The notes under the pieces: model-generated
Database searches by the model: none
The model's input: only the letters and a program-made list of their open reading frames with translations
Told to the model about the DNA's origin: nothing
Program-made: the position numbers and the translations under genes
Shown here: piece by piece, positions 34,086 through 42,342 of the stretch
How positions within the stretch are numbered: position 1 is the stretch's first letter
Layout of the letters: every line of letters begins with the position of its first letter
Assembly: GCA_018223415.1 (NCBI GenBank)
Contig: JAGTTQ010000001.1
Span: 3,087,365 to 3,151,364, forward strand
DNA length: 64,000 nucleotides
Source of the DNA: Eubacteriaceae bacterium Marseille-Q4139
Lineage (GTDB): Bacteria; Bacillota; Clostridia; Lachnospirales; Lachnospiraceae
Direction of reading: 5' to 3'

Positions 34086-34769
34086 ATGAAACATAAAAAA
34101 GTCTATCTATTTCTTGCCGCTGTTCTTGCGGTTCTCGCATGCAGCCACCTGTTCGGCTGGGCCTCGTTCTTTGCCGGCGGAAGGTTCTGGGAAGAGCTCA
34201 TGGAGCTGCGAAACGAGCATCTGGCGGCGGCAATTGTAATTTATATGGCCTGCACGGTCATCGGCTGCGTGTTTTTAACGCTGCCGGGCGTCACCTTTGC
34301 CATCTTGGCCGGGCTTCTTTTTGGGCCTGTTTTAGGAACTGTCTGCTGTGCGGCGGCGGCAACAGCCGGCGCCATGGCTTCCTTTCTGGCAGGCCGGTAC
34401 TTTTTAAAGGACAGTATCAAGCCGGTGGTGATGAAGAACCGGCACATAAAAAAGTGGCTGTTTGACGAGACGGGGAAAAATGAACTGTTTGTGCTCATGA
34501 TTACGCGGCTTGTTCCGTTATTTCCCTATAATCTCCAGAATTTCGCCTACGGTGTGACGGACATTTCCTTTGGGGCCTATTCCCTGTGGTCGTTTGTGTT
34601 CATGCTGCCGGGGACGGCCATGTACACGGTGGGCGCCGCAGGCATTGCGGATAAGACGAACCGGGCGCTGTATTTTGGGATTGCCGTTCTTACTGCGGCG
34701 GCAGTCACGGTCTTCGGCGTGCTTTTTAAGAAAAAATATGGGGCCGCGGCTTGTGAGACGGAAAACTAG
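34086..34769 (+). CDS. TVP38/TMEM64 (DedA-superfamily) membrane protein, first copy
   Basis: 227 residues from ATG 34086 (GAGAG upstream); ATG 34062 is possible but lacks a ribosome site. Five to six hydrophobic segments surround the TVP38 core: TLPGVTFAILAGLLFGPVLGTV, then a re-entrant helix, and ITRLVPLFPYNLQNFAYGVTDISF with the conserved Arg. TVP38 proteins are thought to move lipids or small solutes. First gene of a tight cluster ending with an ArsS-type radical SAM gene; a paralogue lies at 38625. Confidence 0.85.
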   Translation: MKHKKVYLFLAAVLAVLACSHLFGWASFFAGGRFWEELMELRNEHLAAAIVIYMACTVIGCVFLTLPGVTFAILAGLLFGPVLGTVCCAAAATAGAMASFLAGRYFLKDSIKPVVMKNRHIKKWLFDETGKNELFVLMITRLVPLFPYNLQNFAYGVTDISFGAYSLWSFVFMLPGTAMYTVGAAGIADKTNRALYFGIAVLTAAAVTVFGVLFKKKYGAAACETEN

Positions 34770-34797
34770 CGTTGCCTGTTAAGAAAAGGGGAGAGCG

Positions 34798-35781
34798 ATG
34801 GAAAAAACGACTGGAATTTTGGACGCAGACCGGTGTGTACACTGCCATCTCTGTCAGAAACACTGCGCCTTCCTTTCCAAATATCAGATGGACATCGGAG
34901 ACACGGAAAAACTGCGGGAGCTGTCCTACCACTGCTTCCTCTGCGGCGTCTGCTCCGAGGTCTGCCCCCTGGGCATCGACGGGCGCGGCATCGTGCTTAC
35001 GATGCGCCGGGAGCGGGCGGAGAAGAACCATGGAAAGGCGGCGGAAAAAGGGTACGGCTTTCTTCTGATGGAAAAGGAAAATTACATGTTTCGGAACGGG
35101 CGGCATAAAAAGTGCGAAAGCCTTTTGTTTCCTGGCTGCAACTTTCCGTCCTTTTATCCGGAAACCACAAAGGTCATGATCCGGCTTCTGCGCGAACAGG
35201 CCGGAATGGGCGTCTTGTTTGACTGCTGCGGAAAGCCGGTGGGAGAGCTGGGCCTTAAAAATAAAGAAGAAACGATTTTGCGCCGGCTGGAAAAAAGCAT
35301 AAAGGAAAGCGGGGCAAGGGAAGTTGTCATGGTGTGCCCCAACTGCTATGACTATTTAAACGGGCGGCTTTCGGTGCCGGTGGTGAGCATTTATGAAAAG
35401 CTTAAGAGCCTTGGTCTGGGAACAACCATCAGGGGGAAGGCCGCATTCTTTCTCCCATGCCCGGACAGGGAAAAGCGCCGCTGGCTCTCCTGGATTTCCC
35501 CGTTTTTGGAGGAGGAGCCGGAAATCCTTGCAAATACCCAGTGCTGCGGCCTCGGCGGCTGTGCCGGGAAAAAAGAGCCGGAGCTTTCCAGGGCCATGGC
35601 CCGTAAAATCGGGGAACGGGGATATGCGCGCGTTTATACCTACTGCGCTTCCTGCGCCGGAAACCTTTCAAGGAACGGCTGCGGTGAGGCCGTCCATGTG
35701 CTGACGGAAATCCTTAACACCGGCGAAAAGCCGGATACAAAAAAGTCCCTGCTCAACAGGGCGGCGATGAAATTTTATTGA
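34798..35781 (+). CDS. Fe-S oxidoreductase with two CCG domains (heterodisulfide reductase-like)
   Basis: 327 residues. The N-terminus carries two ferredoxin-type cysteine clusters (CVHCHLCQKHC and CFLCGVCSEVCPLG), then two CCG-type domains (LFDCCGKPVG and NTQCCGLGGCAG...TYCASCAGN) as in HdrB/GlpC-like proteins, which bind a noncubane [4Fe-4S] centre and handle disulfides or thiols. Likely a cytoplasmic electron-transfer or reductive step in the cluster's pathway. Start follows AGGGGAGAG. Confidence 0.85.
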   Translation: MEKTTGILDADRCVHCHLCQKHCAFLSKYQMDIGDTEKLRELSYHCFLCGVCSEVCPLGIDGRGIVLTMRRERAEKNHGKAAEKGYGFLLMEKENYMFRNGRHKKCESLLFPGCNFPSFYPETTKVMIRLLREQAGMGVLFDCCGKPVGELGLKNKEETILRRLEKSIKESGAREVVMVCPNCYDYLNGRLSVPVVSIYEKLKSLGLGTTIRGKAAFFLPCPDREKRRWLSWISPFLEEEPEILANTQCCGLGGCAGKKEPELSRAMARKIGERGYARVYTYCASCAGNLSRNGCGEAVHVLTEILNTGEKPDTKKSLLNRAAMKFY

Positions 35782-35801
35782 GAACCAAAAGGAGAATCAG
35801 G

Positions 35802-36236
35802 ATGAGTATGACAACGGAAGAAATCAAACAGGCCTTTCTGGCCGGAATCGACTGTTCCCAGGTGGTGACAGGAGCGTTCGCAGAACAGACGGGGCTTGAT
35901 AAAGAAACCATGCGGAAAATGGCGGCCTGCTTCGGCGGCGGCATGCAGTGCGGCGAGACCTGCGGGGCCGTGACCGGGGCGCTGATGGTGCTGGGCTTAA
36001 AGTACGGCCATTTCATAGACGGCGATCAGGAGCAGAAAAGCCGGATGTCCCAGGCCGTCTCCGAATTTAAGGCAGAGTTTGGGAAAAAATATCCGTCCTG
36101 CATGTGCAGGGAGCTTCTCGGCCATGACATTTCAAAGCCCGGGGAGATGGAGAAGGTGCTGGAAAAGGGCCTGATGTTCGATCTCTGTCCGCGGATCGTG
36201 AAGGACGTCATAAAAATTCTGGAGAACATGGTGTAA
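35802..36236 (+). CDS. C_GCAxxG_C_C family redox protein
   Basis: 144 residues from ATG 35802 behind AAAAGGAG. It matches the TIGR01909-type pattern: AGIDCSQVVTGAF near the N-terminus, FGGGMQCGETCGAVTGALMVLGL in the centre and a C-terminal YPSCMCRELLG. Conserved cysteines suggest a redox or metal-binding function; no enzyme activity is established for the family. Its stop codon touches the next gene's ATG. Confidence 0.85.
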   Translation: MSMTTEEIKQAFLAGIDCSQVVTGAFAEQTGLDKETMRKMAACFGGGMQCGETCGAVTGALMVLGLKYGHFIDGDQEQKSRMSQAVSEFKAEFGKKYPSCMCRELLGHDISKPGEMEKVLEKGLMFDLCPRIVKDVIKILENMV

Positions 36237-37568
36237 ATGAAGAAAGCCATTATTTTATTTACGAGGGCGCCCCTGCCCGGAAAGACGAAAACCAGGATGA
36301 TGCCGGAGCTGTCCCCAAAGGCGTGCGCGAGACTCCATGCCTGCTTTTTAAAGGACATCGGGCGGGAGACGGAAAAAACCGGCGCAGACCTTTTTATCTG
36401 TTATACGCCGGTGGGAAAAGAAGAAATCCTGCGCCCGCTTCTTCCCGCCAGGGCGTCATATTTCCCGCAGGAGGGCGACGGCCTCGGGGAGCGGATGCAC
36501 CGCGCCTTCTGCCGTGTGTTTGAAAAGGGGTATGACGCCTGCTTGCTTCTTGGCTCCGACGTGCCGGAGGTGCAGGCAGAGGATTTGAAACAGGCATTTT
36601 CCCTCTTGGAGCATCACGACGTGGTTTTAGGGCCGACGACGGACGGCGGCTATTACCTGGCCGGCATGAAAAAGCCGACGCCCGGCATGTTCCGGAATCA
36701 AACCTACGGAACAGGCTCCGTGCTCAAGGATACGGTAAAAAGCATCCAAGAGGCCGGCCTTTCCACCGGCTTTATCAAAACTCTTTCGGACATGGACGAG
36801 CCGGAAGATCTTCGGGCGTACCGGCGAAGAATGCGGGCGGATAAACGATTAAAGGGGACGGCCACCGGAAAATACCTGGCAAGAACCAGCCCCATTTCCG
36901 TCATCGTCCCCATCTACAACGAGGCGAAAACCATCGAAGCCCTCCAGGATCAGCTTGATCCATTGCGTGACAAGTGCGAGATCCTGTTTGTGGACGGCGG
37001 GAGTACCGACGAGACGACAGAGCTTATCCGGCCTGGTTTTTCGCTCCTTCATTCGGAAAAAGGACGGGCGAAGCAGATGAATGCGGGAGCCATGAAAAGC
37101 CATGGGGACATCCTGTTTTTCCTCCACTGTGACAGCGAGCTGCCGTCAAAACCCCTGGCGGAGATCCGCCGCGTCATGCGCGATTACAGGGCCGGGTGCT
37201 TCGGTATCGCCTATCACTCTTGGAACTTTTTCATGTTCACCTGCCGCGTCATTTCCAACCACCGGATCAAGGACCGGAAGGTCATGTTCGGGGATCAGGG
37301 GATTTTTTTGGAGCGGGAGCTGTTCTTTGAGGCCGGCATGTTCCCGGAGATCCCCATCATGGAGGATTATCAGTTTTCCCTGACCTTAAAGGAGATGGGC
37401 GTCCGGCTCGGCATGGCGAAGCGCCGCATCTATACGTCGGACAGGCGCTACCCCGCGGGGACGGTTCCGAAGCTTAAGTTTATGTGGAAGATGAACCGGA
37501 TGCGGAAAATGTACCGGGATCAGGTTCCCATTGAAAAAATCGACCGGCTGTACCGGGATGTGAGGTGA
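36237..37568 (+). CDS. Fused selenodomain-associated transferase 1 (DUF2064) and transferase 2 (GT2 glycosyltransferase)
   Basis: 443 residues made of two enzymes usually encoded separately. Residues about 1-205 are the TIGR04282/DUF2064 nucleotidyltransferase-like domain (FTRAPLPGKTKTRM, LLGSDVPEVQ, GPTTDGGYYLAGM). Residues about 217-443 are a TIGR04283-type family 2 glycosyltransferase (SVIVPIYNEAKTIEAL, FVDGGSTDETTEL, AKQMNAGAMKS, FGDQGIFL). Both families are named for co-occurrence with ArsS-like radical SAM proteins. The fusion implies channelling of an activated sugar. Confidence 0.9.
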   Translation: MKKAIILFTRAPLPGKTKTRMMPELSPKACARLHACFLKDIGRETEKTGADLFICYTPVGKEEILRPLLPARASYFPQEGDGLGERMHRAFCRVFEKGYDACLLLGSDVPEVQAEDLKQAFSLLEHHDVVLGPTTDGGYYLAGMKKPTPGMFRNQTYGTGSVLKDTVKSIQEAGLSTGFIKTLSDMDEPEDLRAYRRRMRADKRLKGTATGKYLARTSPISVIVPIYNEAKTIEALQDQLDPLRDKCEILFVDGGSTDETTELIRPGFSLLHSEKGRAKQMNAGAMKSHGDILFFLHCDSELPSKPLAEIRRVMRDYRAGCFGIAYHSWNFFMFTCRVISNHRIKDRKVMFGDQGIFLERELFFEAGMFPEIPIMEDYQFSLTLKEMGVRLGMAKRRIYTSDRRYPAGTVPKLKFMWKMNRMRKMYRDQVPIEKIDRLYRDVR

Positions 37569-37575
37569 GCGGGAA

Positions 37576-38589
37576 ATGGAAGAAATCAAAGGCTTAAAAG
37601 AATATGTGGCCTGGGAGCCGTACCGAAAGGCCCTGGGGCTTCCGGGAGAGGTTACGGAACAGTACAGGCTCTTGGCCCAGGGGGAATATAACCGAAACTA
37701 CCTGTTCACCCATCCGGTGACAGGAAAAAAGCTGCTCCTTCGCGTCAACTGCGGGAGCCAGATGCACCTGGAAAACCAGATTCAGTACGAGTACGACACC
37801 TTAAAGCTTCTGGAGAACTCCGGCCGCACGCCGCGGGCGTACTATGCGGACGGGAGTCTGAAGAAGCTGCCCCACGGCGTCCTGGTGATGGAATTTCTGC
37901 CGGGACATGAATTAAATTACCGGACGGAACTGTCTTTTGCTGCCGGCTGCCTGGCGGACATCCACAGCGTCCCGGTGGGGGATGACACCCACCTGCTGCG
38001 GCCGGAGGATCCTCTTAGGGCCGTCCTTGAGGAGTGCGAGGCCATGGTAAAGGTCTACATGGACGCGCCGGGAGAAGATGCGAAGAAAAAGGACATGCTG
38101 CGCCGCCTCTTAGACATGGGATGGGAGCGGCTTTTAAAAAGCGGAAAAAAGGCAGACTATGCCTGCTGCATCAACACGGAGCTCAATTCCACCAACTTCC
38201 TGATAGGCGGGGAGCAGGGCGGAAACTTTCTGATCGACTGGGAAAAGCCCCTGTACGGCGAACCGGCCCAGGACCTTGGGCATTTCCTGGCGCCAACCAC
38301 CACCTTCTGGAAGACCGACGTGATCCTTGGCGAGGAGGAGACCGCCGAATTCATCCGTCAGTACGAAAAGCAGGTTTCCGGCCGCTTTGACACGGAAGGG
38401 ATCCGGGAACGGACGTACACGTATATTCCCATCACCTGCCTGCGGGGTGTGACCTGGTGTGCCATGGCCTGGGTGGAATACCAGAGGCCGGATAGGCTCT
38501 TATTCAATCAGTCCACCTTTGAAAAGTTAAAGGCATATCTGTCCTGGGACTTTTTAAATTATGTGGAAGGCGTCCTGAAGCGGGCTTAA
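37576..38589 (+). CDS. Choline/ethanolamine kinase-like (APH-fold) phosphotransferase
   Basis: 337 residues. An aminoglycoside-phosphotransferase fold: YNRNYLFTHPVTGKKLLLRV nucleotide strand, VLVMEFLPGHEL hinge, and FLIDWEKPLYGEPAQDLGHFL, which is the metal-binding D-x-E/D motif. In the catalytic loop the usual HGDxxxxN reads INTELNSTN, so the base aspartate is replaced by glutamate. It should phosphorylate a hydroxyl of a small molecule or lipid head group. Eight bp follow the fused transferase. Confidence 0.8.
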   Translation: MEEIKGLKEYVAWEPYRKALGLPGEVTEQYRLLAQGEYNRNYLFTHPVTGKKLLLRVNCGSQMHLENQIQYEYDTLKLLENSGRTPRAYYADGSLKKLPHGVLVMEFLPGHELNYRTELSFAAGCLADIHSVPVGDDTHLLRPEDPLRAVLEECEAMVKVYMDAPGEDAKKKDMLRRLLDMGWERLLKSGKKADYACCINTELNSTNFLIGGEQGGNFLIDWEKPLYGEPAQDLGHFLAPTTTFWKTDVILGEEETAEFIRQYEKQVSGRFDTEGIRERTYTYIPITCLRGVTWCAMAWVEYQRPDRLLFNQSTFEKLKAYLSWDFLNYVEGVLKRA

Positions 38590-38624
38590 AATACATGATC
38601 ACATAGAAAAAGAGGGAGAACAGA

Positions 38625-39329
38625 ATGGAAAAGAAACAGAAAAACTGGCTCGGGAAAGGGATTGTGATTGCCTGCATTGCTGCGGCAGTTTTCAGCTATC
38701 TCTTTATCCCGTCCGTAAAAGCACTCTGCGGACAGATCGCAGCGATGTTTGCCACCGGGGATTTCACCGTCGTCAGGGAGTTTGTGGCTTCCTACGGGAG
38801 CTATGCGGCCGCCGTTTCCTTTGCACTGATGATTTTTCAGTCCGTAGCGGCGCCCCTGCCTGCCTTTTTAATCACCTTTGCAAACGCCAATCTCTTTGGC
38901 TGGTGGCAGGGCGCAATCCTTTCCTGGACGAGCGCCATGGCGGGAGCCGCCGTCTGCTTTTTTATCGCCAGAGTACTGGGGCGCGACGCGGCGGAAAAGC
39001 TCACCAGCAAGGCCGGACTGGAACAGATCGACGGCTTTTTTGACAAATACGGGAGAAATACGATTTTAATCTGCCGCCTTCTGCCGTTCGTGTCCTTTGA
39101 CATCGTAAGCTACGCGGCAGGGCTCACGTCCATGTCCTTCTGGTCCTTCTTCGTGGCCACGGGCATCGGCCAGCTTCCGGCTACCATCGTCTACTCCTAT
39201 GTGGGCGGCATGCTGACCGGCGGCGCAAAGCTTTTTGTGACAGGGCTCATGATCCTGTTTGCCTTATCGGCACTCATCGTCATGCTTAGAAAAATTTATA
39301 TGGAAAGGCAGGGAGGAAAAAAGAAATGA
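38625..39329 (+). CDS. TVP38/TMEM64 (DedA-superfamily) membrane protein, second copy
   Basis: 234 residues with five to six membrane segments; core APLPAFLITFANANLFGWWQGAILSW and ICRLLPFVSFDIVSYAAGLTSMSF with the conserved Arg. It differs clearly from the copy at 34086, so this is an old pair, not a recent duplication. Its stop overlaps the next ATG (ATGA, 39326-39329). Confidence 0.88.
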   Translation: MEKKQKNWLGKGIVIACIAAAVFSYLFIPSVKALCGQIAAMFATGDFTVVREFVASYGSYAAAVSFALMIFQSVAAPLPAFLITFANANLFGWWQGAILSWTSAMAGAAVCFFIARVLGRDAAEKLTSKAGLEQIDGFFDKYGRNTILICRLLPFVSFDIVSYAAGLTSMSFWSFFVATGIGQLPATIVYSYVGGMLTGGAKLFVTGLMILFALSALIVMLRKIYMERQGGKKK

Positions 39330-39658
39330 ATACCTACTACAACCCGGAGGATCTTGCAAAGTTCGGAACCATCGGAGAGGAATCCCCGAAGCTTGCGGAA
39401 AAATTTTTTGATTACTACGGCTCCGTCTTTGCGGAAGGCGAGCTGACAGCCAGGGAAAAATCCCTGATTGCCCTGGCCGTGGCCCACGCGGTGCAGTGCC
39501 CCTACTGCATCGACTCCTACACCAACGACTGCCTGAACAAGGGCGTGAGCCCCGAGCAGATGATGGAGGCAGTCCACGTGGCAGCGGCCATCCGCGGCGG
39601 CGCGACGCTGGTTCACGGAGTACAGATGAAAAATATCATTGAGAAGCTGGAGTTTTAA
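39326..39658 (+). CDS. Arsenosugar-biosynthesis-associated peroxidase-like (AhpD/CMD) protein
   Basis: 110 residues. AhpD-like core with an intact CxxC, C58 and C61 in VQCPYCIDSYTNDC, unlike the two CMD-like proteins of the LysR cluster. The pattern matches TIGR04169, a family found next to ArsS-like radical SAM genes. It may reduce a peroxide or an oxidised thiol/arsenical or selenium intermediate. Confidence 0.88.
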   Translation: MNTYYNPEDLAKFGTIGEESPKLAEKFFDYYGSVFAEGELTAREKSLIALAVAHAVQCPYCIDSYTNDCLNKGVSPEQMMEAVHVAAAIRGGATLVHGVQMKNIIEKLEF

Positions 39659-39662
39659 TCCT

Positions 39663-40643
39663 ATGAAAGAATCCCTTGTAAAATTAAACGCACTGGAAGG
39701 GCTTTCTCCTTTTGAAAGCCGCGTGGACGAGCCGTTTCAATATACGGAAAAGACGCTGGATGTGCTCCAAGTCAATGTGGGGCGCCTTTGCAACCTGGCC
39801 TGCAAGCACTGCCATGTGGAGGCTGGGCCGAACCGCACGGAAATCATGGGAAGAGAGGTTATGGAGGCCTGCCTTGCCGTCTGCAAAGAACAGAAGGTAA
39901 AGACCATCGACATCACAGGCGGCGCGCCGGAGATGAACCCGGACTTCCGGTGGTTTGTGGAAGAAGCCTCCAAAATCTGCGGCCATGTGATCGTAAGGAG
40001 CAACCTGGTGATTTTAGAGGAAGAGGGGTACCGCCATCTGCCGCAGTTTTTTAAGGATCACGGCGTCGAGGTGGTCTGTTCCCTGCCATACTACAAGGCA
40101 AAGGAGATGGACCGGGTGCGCGGCGACGGAAGCTTCGATGCGGCCATCCGTGTGATCAAAATCCTGAACGGGCTTGGCTACGGCAAGGAAGAAGGGCTGG
40201 TGCTCAACATGGTTTATAACCCGGCAGGCGCGTTCTTCCCGCCGGAACAGGCGGCCATGGAGCGGGAATATAAGACGCGGCTCATGGCAGATTACGGCAT
40301 CGTTTTCAACCAGCTTTTCACGATCACCAACAACCCCACCGGCCGGTTTTACGGCTTCTTGGAAAGGAGCGGGAACCTGAACGGCTACATGCAGAAGCTA
40401 AGCGGCGCCTTTAACGGCGGAACCTTAGGCGGGCTCATGTGCCGGTTCCAGCTTTCCGTGGGCTATGACGGGAGCCTTTATGACTGTGATTTCAACCAGG
40501 CGGCAGAGCTTCCGGTTTCCACCGGCGAGACGATTTTTGATCTGGTCGGAAAGCCATATGCGCCGAGAAAAATCTGTTTCGGAAATCACTGCTACGGCTG
40601 TACGGCCGGACAGGGCTCAAGCTGCGGCGGCGCGGTGGAATAG
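39663..40643 (+). CDS. ArsS-type radical SAM protein with Cys-rich selenodomain
   Basis: 326 residues from ATG 39663. The radical SAM cluster motif is C43-x3-C47-x2-C50 (CNLACKHC), with the GGE-like TGGAPEM loop. The C-terminal DUF3641/selenodomain ends in FGNHCYGCTAGQGSSCGG. In many relatives the last cysteine is selenocysteine; here the codon is TGC, so no Sec decoding is needed. ArsS forms 5'-deoxyadenosyl-arsenical precursors of arsenosugars in organisms with ArsM; no ArsM is present in this window, so the acceptor may be different. Confidence 0.93.
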   Translation: MKESLVKLNALEGLSPFESRVDEPFQYTEKTLDVLQVNVGRLCNLACKHCHVEAGPNRTEIMGREVMEACLAVCKEQKVKTIDITGGAPEMNPDFRWFVEEASKICGHVIVRSNLVILEEEGYRHLPQFFKDHGVEVVCSLPYYKAKEMDRVRGDGSFDAAIRVIKILNGLGYGKEEGLVLNMVYNPAGAFFPPEQAAMEREYKTRLMADYGIVFNQLFTITNNPTGRFYGFLERSGNLNGYMQKLSGAFNGGTLGGLMCRFQLSVGYDGSLYDCDFNQAAELPVSTGETIFDLVGKPYAPRKICFGNHCYGCTAGQGSSCGGAVE

Positions 40644-40705
40644 ACATAGTATAGAAAAAACTGATGCAGCAAAAAACTGCATACAAAAAAACAATGGAAA
40701 TCTGG

Positions 40706-40756
40706 TTGCCCTCAGGAACGGATGTTCCTATAATGGGGGATGGACAAAATTTCGTA
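40706..40756 (+). promoter_or_regulatory. Promoter of the rhodanese lipoprotein gene
   Basis: TTGCCC (40706-40711), 17-bp spacer, perfect TATAAT (40729-40734). AGGAAC-GGAT-GTTCCT (40714-40729) is an inverted repeat filling the spacer, a possible repressor site. GGACAAAATTTCGTA after it resembles the element at 34042. Confidence 0.75.
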
Positions 40757-40779
40757 CCAGAATCAGGAGGAAAAGTAAA

Positions 40780-41703
40780 ATGAAAAAGAACATAGCAGCA
40801 TTGGGATTTGCACTGACCTTATCCATGGCAGTGCTTGCAGGATGCGGACAGGACGCAGCCGAGACAACCGCAGCAGCGGCTCCGGCCGAGACCACAGCAG
40901 AAACCACAGCGGCAGCAGCAGATACAACTGCGGCTGAAACAGAAGCAGCAGCCGAGGCAGAAACGACGACAGCGGCAGCAGCCGAAGGAGAGTACCAGTT
41001 CGTAACGCCGGCCGAGGCCGTTGCAGCAGCAAAGGACGGCAGCGCGCATGTGCTGGACGTAAGAGCATGGGAAGACTATGCAGGCGGCAGAGTAGCAGAT
41101 TCCATCTGGTGCCCGATTTTCCCGCTTGACGACGATTCTCTCGTTGAGCCTATGACAGCATTTGCTGAGGCCAACTTAAACGACGGCGAAGAGATCTACA
41201 TCATCTGCATGAGCGGCCAGAAAGGTGCCCAGAAGGCCACCGGCGTTCTCCAGGAGGCAGGCATCGACGCATCCCTGATCTACACCGTAGAGGGCGGCGC
41301 AAAGGCTCTGAACTCTGAGAAATCCATGACAACCAACCGTACGGAAGAGAACATCGACTGGCAGTATGTGTCCGGCACAGATGCAGTCGCAGCAGTCGGA
41401 AACGCTGACATCCAGATCCTGGACGTGCGTGACGACGCTACTTATGCAGAAGGCCATTTAGAGGGTTCCCTTCAGGTAGGCTTAAAAGAAATCGAAGACC
41501 CGGCTGCCCAGACAGCCATGTACGAGCTTGCCACCACAGAATTAGACAAAGAGAAACCTGTCTACATCCTGTGTTACAGCGGCAAGAACTGCGCGAAGAC
41601 AGCAATCTCCGTCATGAAAGACGCAGGCTTTGACACCAACAACCTCTTCATCATCGAGGACGGTGCAAAGAATGCCGACGTTCAGGCAGCATTCGTAAAA
41701 TAA
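40780..41703 (+). CDS. Secreted lipoprotein with two rhodanese domains
   Basis: 307 residues. Lipobox LAGC with C22, then a low-complexity Ala/Thr/Glu linker (about 25-69), then two rhodanese domains (about 73-178 and 195-307). Active-site loops are CMSGQKGAQKA (C143) and CYSGKNCAKTA (C265); both catalytic cysteines are kept. Anchored outside the membrane, it may carry sulfur or selenium as persulfide or perselenide. The neighbouring radical SAM cluster and a similar promoter suggest linked use. Start follows CAGGAGG. Confidence 0.9.
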   Translation: MKKNIAALGFALTLSMAVLAGCGQDAAETTAAAAPAETTAETTAAAADTTAAETEAAAEAETTTAAAAEGEYQFVTPAEAVAAAKDGSAHVLDVRAWEDYAGGRVADSIWCPIFPLDDDSLVEPMTAFAEANLNDGEEIYIICMSGQKGAQKATGVLQEAGIDASLIYTVEGGAKALNSEKSMTTNRTEENIDWQYVSGTDAVAAVGNADIQILDVRDDATYAEGHLEGSLQVGLKEIEDPAAQTAMYELATTELDKEKPVYILCYSGKNCAKTAISVMKDAGFDTNNLFIIEDGAKNADVQAAFVK

Positions 41704-41713
41704 GATCAGAATC

Positions 41714-41759
41714 AAAAACGGCCCCGCCGCGGAACATGCTCCCGGCGAGGCCGTTTTTT
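41714..41759 (+). terminator. Terminator after the rhodanese gene
   Basis: AAAAACGGCCCCGCCG pairs with CGGCGAGGCCGTTTT with a mismatch; six T residues then GTCCC, as after the terminators at 1696 and 8831. Confidence 0.88.
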
Positions 41760-41860
41760 GTCCCTGTGAAAGCAAAAATCAAGCCTATGCAAAAAAGGCG
41801 GAGTGTGATATACTGTTCCTATCAGATTACACATTCATCACCCAACAGGAGGTAATTATT

Positions 41861-42256
41861 GTGACACCGGAAGAAGAGAGAAGCAATCATAAAGTATATG
41901 AAAAAGAAAAAATCGGCGAAGTTCGGATTGCCGATGAGGTCGTAGCAATTATTGCCGGCCTGGCGGCAACCGAAGTGGAAGGCGTCGATTCCATGGCCGG
42001 CAACATCACCAACGAGCTCGTCGGAAAACTGGGCATGAAAAACCTTTCCAAGGGCGTCAAAGTTGACGTAACAGAAGAGCACGTCTCCGTCGTCCTGTCG
42101 TTAAACTTAAAATACGGTTACAGCATCCCGGCCGTATGTGAGACCGTACAGGAAAAAGTCAAGAACGCCATAGAAAACATGACCGGTCTGACCGTTTTGG
42201 AGGTCAACATAAAAATTGCCGGCGTAAGCCTGGAAGATAAAAAAGAAATGGCATAA
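41861..42256 (+). CDS. Asp23/Gls24-family envelope stress protein
   Basis: 131 residues from GTG 41861 behind CAGGAGGTAATTATT. Asp23 domain: VRIADEVVAIIAGLAATEVEGVDSMAG and the C-terminal MTGLTVLEVNIKIAGV. Members of this family (YqhY type) sit upstream of nusB in Firmicutes and influence fatty-acid or envelope homeostasis. TATACT at 41809-41814 is a possible -10 box. Confidence 0.93.
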   Translation: MTPEEERSNHKVYEKEKIGEVRIADEVVAIIAGLAATEVEGVDSMAGNITNELVGKLGMKNLSKGVKVDVTEEHVSVVLSLNLKYGYSIPAVCETVQEKVKNAIENMTGLTVLEVNIKIAGVSLEDKKEMA

Positions 42257-42342
42257 ATATCAGGAAAAAAAGAGGAAGGTGACGCGAAAGGCGGCCTTCC
42301 TTTCCTGCATGTCCTGCAAACCCCAAGAAAAGGAGACACGCC

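Noticed and set aside
40600..40643. Possible selenocysteine codon in the ArsS-like selenodomain.
   Set aside because: The GSSCGG position is encoded by TGC, not TGA, and the frame ends in TAG after GGAVE, so this is the cysteine form.
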